DNA of 50,752 nt. It comes from an uncultured Alphaproteobacteria bacterium (GTDB taxonomy: Bacteria > Pseudomonadota > Alphaproteobacteria > HIMB59 > GCA-002718135). The notes under the pieces are model-generated. The model did not search any database, was not told the origin of the DNA, and saw only the letters and a program-made list of their open reading frames with translations. Position 1 is the first letter of the stretch; the number at the start of each line of letters is the position of its first letter. The DNA is taken from NCBI GenBank assembly GCA_902518985.1, contig CABYIF010000005.1, positions 1 through 50,752 on the forward strand, written 5' to 3'. This document shows positions 42,169 through 50,251 of this stretch, one piece after another. A program made the translations under genes and the position numbers.

Positions 42169-44208
42169 ATGATTAAAATTAATTATAGACCAGAAATAGA
42201 TGGTTTAAGAGCTATAGCTGTTGTAGCCGTCATTATTTATCATGCTAACTTAAAAATATTTAATTATCCACTTTTAAAAGGAGGCTTTCTTGGAGTAGAT
42301 ATATTTTTTGTTATATCAGGTTATTTAATTACATCTTTGATTTATAAAGAACTCTTAATTAATAACAGTTTTTCATTTAAATATTTTTATGAAAGAAGAA
42401 TTAGGAGAATTTTACCAGCTTTACTAACTGTAATTTTCTTATTATTTCCTGTTAGTTTCATTTATCTATTACCCTCTAGTTTTGTTGATTATTCACATTC
42501 AATCATATCTTCTCTTGGTTTTAGCTCTAATTTTTATTTCCATATTACTGGACAAAAATATGCAGCAGAAAGTGCATCTATAATACCTTTTCTTCATACT
42601 TGGTCATTATCAGTTGAAGAACAATTCTATATTTTATTTCCAATAGTATTTTTTGTTGTATTTAAATATTTAAAAAAATATCTACATTTTTTATTGATAT
42701 TATTTTTCTTCTTAAGTTTATTATTAGCTGAGTGGGGTAGTAAAAATTATCCATCTTTAAATTTTTATCTTTTACCAACAAGAGGTTGGGAATTAATTGC
42801 AGGTTCAATTTTAGCATACTTTGAAATTTCATTAGGTATTAGAAAAAGTAATAAATTTTTAAATTTAATTTTACCATCCATTGGATTAATTTTGATAATT
42901 ATATCAATTTTAACTTTTAATGATAACATACTTCACCCATCAAAATACACTTTTTTACCAATATTTGGTGTCTGCTTAATTATTTGGTTTTGCAATAAAG
43001 ATAATATTGTCTTTAATATTTTATCATCTAAATTATTTGTAGGAATTGGTTTAATTTCTTACTCTCTTTACCTTTGGCACTATCCAATTTTTGCATTTTT
43101 CAACATTACTCAAATAAATAATACAAATATATTTTATGATATAATCAAAATCTTTATCGTAGTTATTCTATCAATCTTAACTTATTTTTTAATAGAAAAA
43201 CCCTCCAGAAATAAAAAATATAAATTTAAATATATATTAATACCTATAATCTTAATTTCTTCTTTCACAATATTCATGAGTTTAATAATAATTTACAAAG
43301 ACGGATTTAAAAATAGAGTCCCACAATTATTGCTAAATGATTTGGGTGATTTTGAGAAAAACAATTGGAATTTACTCAAAAATTCAAAAGACGTTATTTG
43401 TCATCATAATATAAATGGATGTGTATTTAACGAAAAGTCAAAAGATAAGGTGTTTTTAATAGGTGATAGCCTAATGGGAACTATAATGTATGATTTAACA
43501 AACAAATTAATAAATAAAAATTATTCTGTAAAAACAAATACTATAGCAGGTTGTCATTACTTCCCAGGATTTGATAAAATAAATACTAAAACAAAAAAAA
43601 TAGAAGAAATGTGCAATGATGAATATTTTAGCAAATTACATAATTATTTAATGAAACAAAATAATGCTATAATTATTTTTGCTGCAATGTATCCAATACA
43701 ATTAAATAATACTTTTTTTGATAATGAAGAAGGTGGCATAGCAGATTATGGTATCATTATTCATGAGTATATTGCTAAAGGTAAATATAAAAATTTAAAA
43801 GACTCATTTAAAAATTCAATAGAAAACCTATCAATTAATAATAAAATAATTCTAACATATCCATTTCCTGAAGCAGGTTGGCATATTCCAAAATTATTAT
43901 TTAATTCTTTTCCAGAAAATCGAAAAGATGCTAGTAATTTTATTTTAGAAGAAAATTTTATCACAACTTCATATAATGTATTTATAAATAGAACTAAGTC
44001 GAGTTTTGACTTACTTGACTCTATAAAAGGCAAAAATATAATTAGAGTTTATCCTCATAAATTATTTTGTGATAATAGAATTAGTGAAAGATGTCTTACG
44101 CATGATGAAAAAAATATTTTTTATTCTGATGCTGATCATCCTTCAATAAAAGCAAGTGAGATGATTAATAAATTAATAATTGAAAAAATTAATGAAATAG
44201 AAAACTAA
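42169..44208 (+). CDS. Membrane acyltransferase (OafA/YrhL type) with SGNH domain
   Basis: 679 aa from ATG at 42169; a TTG at 42154 would add five residues. The N-terminal acyltransferase-3 domain (about residues 1-370, ten membrane helices) has EIDGLRAIAVVAVIIYHA, GGFLGVDIFFVISGYLI and FYERRIRRILPAL. The C-terminal periplasmic SGNH hydrolase-like domain shows LIGDSLMGTIMYD (Ser nucleophile block) and DADHPSIKAS (Asp-x-x-His-type block). Such two-domain proteins O-acetylate or O-acylate surface polysaccharides or peptidoglycan. It is divergent from the GT-C-like gene, with 94 nt between. Confidence 0.9.
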   Translation: MIKINYRPEIDGLRAIAVVAVIIYHANLKIFNYPLLKGGFLGVDIFFVISGYLITSLIYKELLINNSFSFKYFYERRIRRILPALLTVIFLLFPVSFIYLLPSSFVDYSHSIISSLGFSSNFYFHITGQKYAAESASIIPFLHTWSLSVEEQFYILFPIVFFVVFKYLKKYLHFLLILFFFLSLLLAEWGSKNYPSLNFYLLPTRGWELIAGSILAYFEISLGIRKSNKFLNLILPSIGLILIIISILTFNDNILHPSKYTFLPIFGVCLIIWFCNKDNIVFNILSSKLFVGIGLISYSLYLWHYPIFAFFNITQINNTNIFYDIIKIFIVVILSILTYFLIEKPSRNKKYKFKYILIPIILISSFTIFMSLIIIYKDGFKNRVPQLLLNDLGDFEKNNWNLLKNSKDVICHHNINGCVFNEKSKDKVFLIGDSLMGTIMYDLTNKLINKNYSVKTNTIAGCHYFPGFDKINTKTKKIEEMCNDEYFSKLHNYLMKQNNAIIIFAAMYPIQLNNTFFDNEEGGIADYGIIIHEYIAKGKYKNLKDSFKNSIENLSINNKIILTYPFPEAGWHIPKLLFNSFPENRKDASNFILEENFITTSYNVFINRTKSSFDLLDSIKGKNIIRVYPHKLFCDNRISERCLTHDEKNIFYSDADHPSIKASEMINKLIIEKINEIEN

Positions 44209-44311
44209 ATTATTGTTACTATTATTCTGCTTAAAAACTTCATAATACTATCTTGAATATTATTAAAAAATTAGAATATTGAAACTTATTATTAATTATG
44301 ATCTATGGTTT

Positions 44312-45256
44312 TTAATTCTTTAAAGAAGACATTATTTCATCATAATTATTTATTTTAGATGCTGAAGACTTTATTCTATCTTTCCAAAATTGTGCATTTT
44401 TAAAATAAATATTTTTATTTGTGATTAAAGAATAATTAATTAGCGCTTTATCATAATCAAGCAAAATATGATTTAATCGTGCGTAAAGAAATTTTTTATA
44501 ATCATCTTCAAGGCTAGGATTAATAAATATTCCAAATTTATAAATCATTTTAATTAAATTTTTTGGTACATACTTAACAATTTTTAAAGAAATTTTACCT
44601 AAAATAGAATATTCCTCATAGCTTCTGTTTGTAATAAAAATTCTTTTATCATTTTCTAACATTCGTAGTTTTATATTGTCACTATCAAGCATTTTATAAT
44701 TTGAAAACTCTTTTTTATTTCTAAGCATATAATCAACATTCACAAATTGATTTTTTCTATTAACTGGATAATAATTATAATGAGGGTCAAAAAGATACAT
44801 ATTATTGAATTTAGTTTTATTTTTTTTATTGAAATTTTCTAATTCAACAAAGTTTAAAGTATGGGATGCAATGCCATCATTTTGATATAAATAAACCATA
44901 TGAACTTTAGTATTAATATTTTCAGATAGTCTTAAAAAAATATCAGCAACTCCATCACACCAAATTGAACCATGAAGCATTTTCCAGGAAACACCATCAT
45001 CTAGATTTTTAAATTCAGGTCGAAAAAAATTGTAAACATAATTATTTAGAACAACTAATGATTTTTTCTGATTTTCATTATCTGTCATTTCAAATTCTAT
45101 TTTATCGTTAATTGCATAAAAGACACTGTGTGTTAACAAAGATAATTCATGAGAAAAAATTAATCTTGATATTAATTTTTTAGGATAATCAAATATAATA
45201 AAATTTCCAATAAAAATAAAAAGTATAAATATAAAAAAAAATAAGATTTTTTTCAT
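44312..45256 (-). CDS. Membrane-anchored transglutaminase-like protein
   Basis: 314 aa. N-terminal hydrophobic anchor or signal (residues 4-22). A Cys-His-Asp triad can be placed by motif: SIWCDGVAD (Cys100), GIASHTLNFVEL (His132) and MYLFDPHYNYYP (Asp157), with the spacing and order of the transglutaminase-like peptidase superfamily. The C-terminal 150 residues are basic and without known motif. Likely extracytoplasmic. Could crosslink, cleave or handle a peptide or polyamine on the surface. Family membership is inference from the three motifs only. Confidence 0.55.
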   Translation of the reverse strand: MKKILFFFIFILFIFIGNFIIFDYPKKLISRLIFSHELSLLTHSVFYAINDKIEFEMTDNENQKKSLVVLNNYVYNFFRPEFKNLDDGVSWKMLHGSIWCDGVADIFLRLSENINTKVHMVYLYQNDGIASHTLNFVELENFNKKNKTKFNNMYLFDPHYNYYPVNRKNQFVNVDYMLRNKKEFSNYKMLDSDNIKLRMLENDKRIFITNRSYEEYSILGKISLKIVKYVPKNLIKMIYKFGIFINPSLEDDYKKFLYARLNHILLDYDKALINYSLITNKNIYFKNAQFWKDRIKSSASKINNYDEIMSSLKN

Positions 45257-45365
45257 AATGCAAGCATAGTATAATTAAATCAGATTTTCTCAATCACTTA
45301 ATTTAGATTGTATCTTAATGCTTTGCTTAAATTTTGAGTCTTTGTTTGAATTGCTAATTTAAAAC

Positions 45366-45776
45366 TTATTTAAGACTTTCTATATATGAAAGAAAATCAT
45401 TAATTTCTACAAATTTACAAATACCAATTGGAAACATTTCCCTTGTAGTAAATCCTCCACCAGTCATTGCCCAAATATCAATTCTAAGTGTATTAAGTTC
45501 AACAGAGTATACTCTATCTCGTATGTTATCTTTATTTGTAAATATATTTATATAAGAAAGGTTTAAATCAATATCATAGTAATATTCTGTAATAGAGGTT
45601 TTTTTGTTAAGATCTGTATTTATAACCTTTACTTTATTTGAGGAGATAAATTCAAATCCCCAAAGTAATTTTTCACATAGTAATTTTTTACTTGTAAAAT
45701 CCTTATTATTAACTGCTAAAGATAATGAAGAAAAAAAAAGAGGAAATATTAAAATTATAGATATTTTTTTCACCAA
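45366..45776 (-). CDS. Small secreted protein of unknown function
   Basis: 136 aa with a clear signal peptide (residues 1-21, ending SLSLA-VNN). The mature part has two cysteines, one in KLLCEKLLWGFEF and one in PIGICKFVE, which could form a disulfide. It is predicted beta-rich (alternating SISSNKVKV, YYYDIDLNLSYIN). No RNA or domain match recognised. It lies alone between two AT-rich gaps (109 and 195 nt). Confidence 0.6.
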   Translation of the reverse strand: MVKKISIILIFPLFFSSLSLAVNNKDFTSKKLLCEKLLWGFEFISSNKVKVINTDLNKKTSITEYYYDIDLNLSYINIFTNKDNIRDRVYSVELNTLRIDIWAMTGGGFTTREMFPIGICKFVEINDFLSYIESLK

Positions 45777-45971
45777 TGAGGTTTTTTTGCCTAAATGTTT
45801 TTATTAATAAATTACAATACCTGTCCATTAACAATATTTTTAACAAATAACAATATTCTTTCAAAAAAATATAAATCTGACTTTAATAATTTTTTAATAA
45901 TTATATCGATTTTTTTTATTATAATTTATTAAAAGTTTGGCTGTTAAAGGAAATATTTTCATTGAACTTAA

Positions 45972-46337
45972 TTATTTAGTTAACTTTTCCCACTCAGCTA
46001 TACCTCCAGTAATATTCTTAACATTCTTAACACCCATGTCTTGCATTGTCTTTGTTGCTAAAGTTCCTTGTCCACCAACTCCACAAAATACAACGTATTC
46101 CTTATCTGGATTTTCTTTAAAAAATTTATTTTCTAGAGGACTTCCTTCAGCTAAATAAAACTCAAGGAAAGCTCTATCCATATGAATTGCGTTTCCAATT
46201 GTTCCTTTGGAAAAACTATCTTTATCCCTAACATCAATAAATTGAACATTTGGATCGTTTAGTTTATGTTTTGCCTCTGAAGCACTAATATTTTGAATTT
46301 CATTTTTTACATTCATTAGATCATCAAATTTTTTCAT
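45972..46337 (-). CDS. Rhodanese-like sulfurtransferase domain protein
   Basis: 121 aa single rhodanese domain. VQFIDVRDKDSFSKGTIGNAIHM is the first conserved block (shown in part: IDVRDKDSF), and the active loop FCGVGGQGTLAT holds the catalytic Cys, followed by GGIAEWEKL at the C-terminus. The start is ATG at 46337 with an excellent Shine-Dalgarno AAGGAGT at 46341-46347. A longer reading to 46397 would run through tmRNA sequence and is rejected. Only about 20 nt separate it from the tmRNA 3' end on the same strand, so it may be co-transcribed with ssrA. Confidence 0.88.
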   Translation of the reverse strand: MKKFDDLMNVKNEIQNISASEAKHKLNDPNVQFIDVRDKDSFSKGTIGNAIHMDRAFLEFYLAEGSPLENKFFKENPDKEYVVFCGVGGQGTLATKTMQDMGVKNVKNITGGIAEWEKLTK

Positions 46338-46357
46338 TTTACTCCTTATGTTTAAAT

Positions 46358-46608
46358 ACGGGGCGTTCTGTTGCCCGGTGCCCCAAACCGCGCTCACCTA
46401 GAAACTAGGCAGCAAGTGCTAATCTATTATCGTTAGCGTTTATAAAATAGCCCGATAACGGTGGTACAATACCGGATAAAGTCTTTGTCTTTAAATTACC
46501 GTCGATCCTATTTCGTCCCCAAATTTTTTGGTGGAGACGCCGGGTACCGCCCCCGGGTCCGAATAACCTATTTCACAAAGCATTTATTATCATAGTTGAA
46601 AAATCAAC
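46358..46608 (-). ncRNA. ssrA: Circularly permuted two-piece tmRNA (alpha type)
   Basis: On the minus strand the acceptor piece comes first, ending CTCCACCA at 46529; its T arm is around 46540-46560. After an 8-nt loop (46528-46521) the coding piece begins GGGGACG at 46520. GGGGACG pairs with CGTCTCC (46539-46533) to form the 7-bp acceptor stem with one G-U. A P2 helix pairs ACAAAG-A-CTTTAT (46488-46476) with ATAAA-TG-CTTTGT (46587-46575). The coding piece carries GGATCGACGG (near 46508-46499) and the tag frame, and ends in hairpin GGGGC...GCCCC near 46360. Possible -10 TATAGT at 46620-46615. Outer ends are approximate. Confidence 0.95.
46405..46437 (-). other. tmRNA proteolysis-tag reading frame
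   Basis: The resume codon is GCT at 46437-46435. The frame reads A-N-D-N-R-L-A-L-A-A and stops with TAG (46407-46405). With the alanine carried by tmRNA the tag is AANDNRLALAA. AANDN at the front matches the segment bound by alphaproteobacterial SspB, and LAA at the end is the ClpX degron. It is 11 residues, shorter than the 14-residue tag of Caulobacter (AANDNFAEEFAVAA). Confidence 0.95.
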
Positions 46609-46715
46609 ATCAACACTATACCTCAATCCACAAGTACTTAAAAGTTTTGTCTTAATTTCTATATTTTATTTAAAATAATTGTGAAAAATTACTTAAATAC
46701 AATAAGTATAATCAT

Positions 46716-47204
46716 ATGATTAAAGGTATTATGGCAGTTGATGATAAAGGAGGTATAAGTAAGGGGAAAAGTATGCCATGGCCAAAAAATTCCCTAGATT
46801 TAAAGTGGTTTAAAGATAATACTTTAAACAACATAGTAATTATGGGGAGAAAAACATGGGAGGATCCATTTATGCCAACCCCCCTTAAATCAAGAATAAA
46901 TGTTTTAATAACCAATAATCAAAATTCATTATACCCTGGGGCCGATTACTATTTCTCAGGAAACATTAAAAAACAAATAAAAGATCTTCAAAACAAATAT
47001 AGAGATAAAGATGTTTTTGTAATAGGTGGATCAGAAATAATAAATCTGACTATAGAAATAATAGAAGAATTTTCTTTAACAAGAATCTACGGTAATTATG
47101 AGTGTGAAAAATTTGTAAATATTTCACTAATAGAAAGTAACATGAAAATGGTAGAAAGAATTGATGGTGATGAAACTTGTCATTTTGAGATTTGGAAAAA
47201 ATGA
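46716..47204 (+). CDS. folA: Dihydrofolate reductase FolA
   Basis: 162 aa NADPH enzyme that regenerates tetrahydrofolate, needed directly for the ThyA reaction. N-terminal GIMAVDDKGGISKGKSMPWP (M20-like loop with the substrate-binding region), IVIMGRKTWEDPF, and VFVIGGSEIINLTIE for the cofactor. It overlaps thyA by 4 nt (ATGA at 47201-47204), so reductase and synthase are translationally coupled. Divergent from ssrA, sharing about 107 nt of promoter region. Confidence 0.92.
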   Translation: MIKGIMAVDDKGGISKGKSMPWPKNSLDLKWFKDNTLNNIVIMGRKTWEDPFMPTPLKSRINVLITNNQNSLYPGADYYFSGNIKKQIKDLQNKYRDKDVFVIGGSEIINLTIEIIEEFSLTRIYGNYECEKFVNISLIESNMKMVERIDGDETCHFEIWKK

Positions 47205-48031
47205 AACAATATTTAGAAGCATTAAAATATTGTTTTGATAATGGCTCAGATATTCAGAGCAGGGCAGGAAAAGTTAGAAAAAGCTTTGGTTTTCAAATGC
47301 ATTTTGACTTATCAAAAGGCTTTCCAGCGATTACAACAAAAAAATTGGCGTGGAAATCTGTGGTTTCTGAATTACTATGGTTTATTGAAGGTTCAGCTGA
47401 TGAAAGAAGATTAGCTGAAATTCTTTACGGAGATAAAAGAGAAAATTTAATAGATAAAAAAACCATATGGACTCAAAATGCTGAGTCTGAATATTGGAAA
47501 CCTAAGTCTAGATTTGATGGTGATGTTGGCAAAATATATGGAGTTCAATGGAGAGATTTTAATGGAGTTGATCAACTTGAAAACCTCATAGTAGGTTTAA
47601 AAAATGATCCACATGGGAGACGTCACATAATATCTTCTTGGAACCCACCCGAATTAAACAACATGTCATTGCCAGCTTGCCATGTACTCTCACAATTCTT
47701 TATTTCTGAAAATAAATTAAGTTGTCAACTTTATCAAAGATCTTGTGATATGTTCTTGGGGGTCCCATTTAATATTGCCAGTTATAGTTTATTAACACAT
47801 ATGTTAGCTAGAGAGTGTAATTTAGAAATAGGCAATTTTATTCACTCTTTAGGAGATTTTCATATTTATGAAGAGCATTTTGAACAAGTTAAAATTCAAT
47901 TGTCGAGAGAACCAAAAGAATTAACATCACTGAATTTTGAAACAAAAAACTTTTATGATTATAATGTTAGTGATTTCAAATTAGAAAACTATATTCATCA
48001 CCCAAAAATAGAAGCAACAATGAATGTTTAA
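47201..48031 (+). CDS. thyA: Thymidylate synthase ThyA
   Basis: 276 aa. It makes dTMP from dUMP with methylenetetrahydrofolate. N-terminal MKQYLEALKYCFDNG, the nucleophile Cys in SLPACHVLSQFF, then LYQRSCDMFLGVPFNIASYSLL, GDFHIYEEHFEQV. A TTG at 47192 could add MEK, but ATG at 47201 overlaps the folA stop and matches the family start. The order here is folA then thyA. The convergent mrp stop overlaps its end by 4 nt. Confidence 0.96.
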   Translation: MKQYLEALKYCFDNGSDIQSRAGKVRKSFGFQMHFDLSKGFPAITTKKLAWKSVVSELLWFIEGSADERRLAEILYGDKRENLIDKKTIWTQNAESEYWKPKSRFDGDVGKIYGVQWRDFNGVDQLENLIVGLKNDPHGRRHIISSWNPPELNNMSLPACHVLSQFFISENKLSCQLYQRSCDMFLGVPFNIASYSLLTHMLARECNLEIGNFIHSLGDFHIYEEHFEQVKIQLSREPKELTSLNFETKNFYDYNVSDFKLENYIHHPKIEATMNV

Positions 48032-49062
48032 GAATTTAGGGATACATTTATTTGTTTTGCAATAGTAGTATATATTTTTGAAATTTCTCCATTTGGATCA
48101 TCAACACAACAAGGAGTACCGTTGTCGGATTGTTTCCTTAGATTTTTATTAATTGGAATGTGTCCTAAAAAAGGAACTTTAAACTTTTCAGCTTCTTTTT
48201 TTGCTCCATCTTTAGAGAAAATAAAATGTTTTTCTTCACAATTATCGCAAATAAAATAGCTCATATTTTCAACAATTCCTAAAATTTCTACATCAACTTT
48301 TTTGAACATATTTATACCTTTTCGTGCATCAATCAGAGCAACATCCTGAGGAGTTGAAATTACAATTGATCCAGATAGTTTTGAGTTCTGAGCTAATGAT
48401 AGTTGAGCATCACCTGTTCCTGGAGGCAAATCAATTATTAGAAAATCTAATGACCCCCAATCAACCCCATTAAACATCTGCTCTAAAGCTTTCATTACCA
48501 TAGGCCCTCTCCAGATTGTTGGAGCTTCTTCATCCAATATAAAACCAATAGACATACACTTAATACCGTAATTATTTACAGGTATGAGTTTTTTATTTTC
48601 ATTAATTTCAGGTTTCTTTGATATACCCATCATTCTAGGAATACTTGGTCCATAAATATCTGCATCTAGTAACCCGACTTCCAATCCTATTGACTTAAGG
48701 GCAACTGATAGGTTTACTGCAAATGTAGACTTACCAACACCTCCTTTACCACTTGCTATAGCAATTATGTTTTTTGCATTGATATTAAATTTTTTTTTTG
48801 GTGCGCTATTGGTTTTTTCCGAAGTTAATGCAATGTTCACAGAAATTACTTCTGGAATTTGTTCGATATTCTTCTTTAGAAGCCTTAATATGTCTTTATA
48901 GATAAGTGTATTGCCATCACTTACTTGAAGAAAAACATTAACATTTCCATCCTTAATTATAGCTGAAATGTTATTATTTTGGCGATCAAATGATAATTTT
49001 GTTTTAGGATCACTAAATTTCTTAGAAAAAGCATAAATTAAAGATAAAATTTCGTCTGACAT
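48028..49062 (-). CDS. mrp: Mrp/ApbC-type Fe-S cluster carrier ATPase
   Basis: 344 aa. An N-terminal MIP18/DUF59-like domain (residues 1-90) is followed by the P-loop ATPase: deviant Walker A ASGKGGVGKSTFAVNLS near residue 108, IDLPPGTGDAQLSL (Walker B), and NMSYFICDNCEEKH with the Cys-x-x-Cys that binds the bridging Fe-S cluster. It transfers [4Fe-4S] clusters to client enzymes. It is in opposite orientation to thyA and hflK and divides the two + strand gene pairs. Confidence 0.93.
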   Translation of the reverse strand: MSDEILSLIYAFSKKFSDPKTKLSFDRQNNNISAIIKDGNVNVFLQVSDGNTLIYKDILRLLKKNIEQIPEVISVNIALTSEKTNSAPKKKFNINAKNIIAIASGKGGVGKSTFAVNLSVALKSIGLEVGLLDADIYGPSIPRMMGISKKPEINENKKLIPVNNYGIKCMSIGFILDEEAPTIWRGPMVMKALEQMFNGVDWGSLDFLIIDLPPGTGDAQLSLAQNSKLSGSIVISTPQDVALIDARKGINMFKKVDVEILGIVENMSYFICDNCEEKHFIFSKDGAKKEAEKFKVPFLGHIPINKNLRKQSDNGTPCCVDDPNGEISKIYTTIAKQINVSLNS

Positions 49063-49149
49063 ACTTGATTTTTACAGAATTACTCAAATATTAGTTATTA
49101 AATAATTTATTTAGTGTTAGTAGAAAGTACCAATAATATCAAACAATAT

Positions 49150-50250
49150 ATGAACTGGAATAATAATAAAAATGACAATAATCCATGGGGATCTGGAAAC
49201 AACAATAATCCCTGGGGATCTGGTGATAATGGCTCCAATAAGATGGATTTTGAAGATTCCATTAAAAAGGCCAAAGATAAATTTGGAAGATTTAAATTTG
49301 GCGGTAGAAGAAACCTATCCTTTTTCATTTTAATTGCAATTTTAGTATGGCTTGCAACTGGTTTTTACAGGGTAGAGCCAGATGAACAAGGTGTTGAGCT
49401 TCTATTCGGCAAATGGAATGGTCAGACAACAGATCCCGGTCTACATTACTTTTTTCCAACACCTATAGGTAAGACTGTAACTCCAAAAGTTGAAGTAATA
49501 AGAAAAATTAACGTTGGTTTCAGAAGTGCAAGTGATTTAGGATTTTCATCAAACACTAATGCTGAAAGAAAAGTGATAGAAGAAAGTTTAATGTTAACTG
49601 GCGATCAAAACATAGCAGATGTTGCCTTTACTGTCCTTTTTAAAATTAAAGACGCTGGAAATTTTTTGTTTCAACTGAGAAACCCAGAGCTTACTGTTAA
49701 GGATATGGCTGAGAGCGTTGTCCGTGAGGTTGTTGGGCAAAGAGATTTACAATTCCTACTTACTGAAGGACGTCAAGAAGTTGAACAAGTTGTAAGAAAT
49801 GAGCTACAAATTGTTTTAGACTCATATGAAAGTGGTGTTCTTGTTCAATCTGTTCAATTACAAAGCGTTGATCCGCCTGACCAAGTTATTGATGCATTTG
49901 ATGAAGTTCAAAGAGCAAGACAAGATAAAGAAAGATTGGTTAACGAAGCAAATACATATTTAAATAAAATAGTTCCAAATGCCCGAGGAGAGGCTGCTAA
50001 ACTTGTTGAAGGTGCTAAGGCATATAAAGAACAGGTTGTTAAACAAGCTGAAGGTGTGGCTCAAAATTTTATTGATGTTTATAATAGTTATAAAGATGCT
50101 AAAGAAGTTACAAAAAGAAGAATATATCTTGAAACTCTAAGAGAAGTTTTAGAAGGTAAAAATAAAATTATACTGGATGATACTGGTAATGGACAAGGCG
50201 TTGTGCCCTATTTACCTTTAAATGAATTAAAAAATAAAGGTAATAACTAA
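49150..50250 (+). CDS. hflK: FtsH protease modulator HflK
   Basis: 366 aa from ATG at 49150; a GTG at 49114 would add 12 residues (MLVESTNNIKQY) unlike the family. The Asn/Gly/Trp-rich N-terminus contains a duplicated NNPWGSG unit. A membrane segment at about residues 56-75 is followed by the SPFH/band-7 domain (VEPDEQGVELLFGKW, then DPGLHYFFPTPIGK) and a helical C-terminal region with ARGEAAKLVEGAKAYKEQVV. HflK and HflC form a membrane ring that controls FtsH. hflC follows 1 nt after the stop. Confidence 0.93.
   Translation: MNWNNNKNDNNPWGSGNNNNPWGSGDNGSNKMDFEDSIKKAKDKFGRFKFGGRRNLSFFILIAILVWLATGFYRVEPDEQGVELLFGKWNGQTTDPGLHYFFPTPIGKTVTPKVEVIRKINVGFRSASDLGFSSNTNAERKVIEESLMLTGDQNIADVAFTVLFKIKDAGNFLFQLRNPELTVKDMAESVVREVVGQRDLQFLLTEGRQEVEQVVRNELQIVLDSYESGVLVQSVQLQSVDPPDQVIDAFDEVQRARQDKERLVNEANTYLNKIVPNARGEAAKLVEGAKAYKEQVVKQAEGVAQNFIDVYNSYKDAKEVTKRRIYLETLREVLEGKNKIILDDTGNGQGVVPYLPLNELKNKGNN
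49176..49223 (+). repeat. Two-copy 21-bp direct repeat in hflK
   Basis: CAATAATCC-A/C-TGGGGATCTGG occurs at 49176-49196 and 49203-49223 with one mismatch, at a 27-nt (9-codon) period. It encodes the duplicated NNPWGSG units at the cytoplasmic N-terminus of HflK. Such N-terminal repeats are low-complexity and likely to vary between strains. Confidence 0.9.
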
Positions 50251-50251
50251 A

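Noticed and set aside
44209-44311. Terminator or regulatory RNA between the acyltransferase and the transglutaminase-like gene
   Set aside because: Only weak AT-rich self-complementarity; no stem comparable to those at 908 or 33151.
36618-45256. Prophage or insertion element behind the surface-gene block
   Set aside because: No integrase, transposase, terminal repeats or phage structural genes are seen; only a hotspot location hints at mobility.
45777-45971. Small gene or RNA in the 195-nt gap
   Set aside because: It is low-complexity A/T with no convincing start, ribosome-binding site or stable hairpin; I see nothing there.
46338-46397. Rhodanese protein starting at 46397
   Set aside because: The extra 20 codons lie in the 3' part of the tmRNA coding piece. 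The ATG at 46337 has a strong Shine-Dalgarno at the right distance.
46358-46608. Standard one-piece tmRNA or a tRNA gene
   Set aside because: The acceptor CCA segment precedes the coding segment on the same strand, and the D/anticodon arms of a tRNA are absent.
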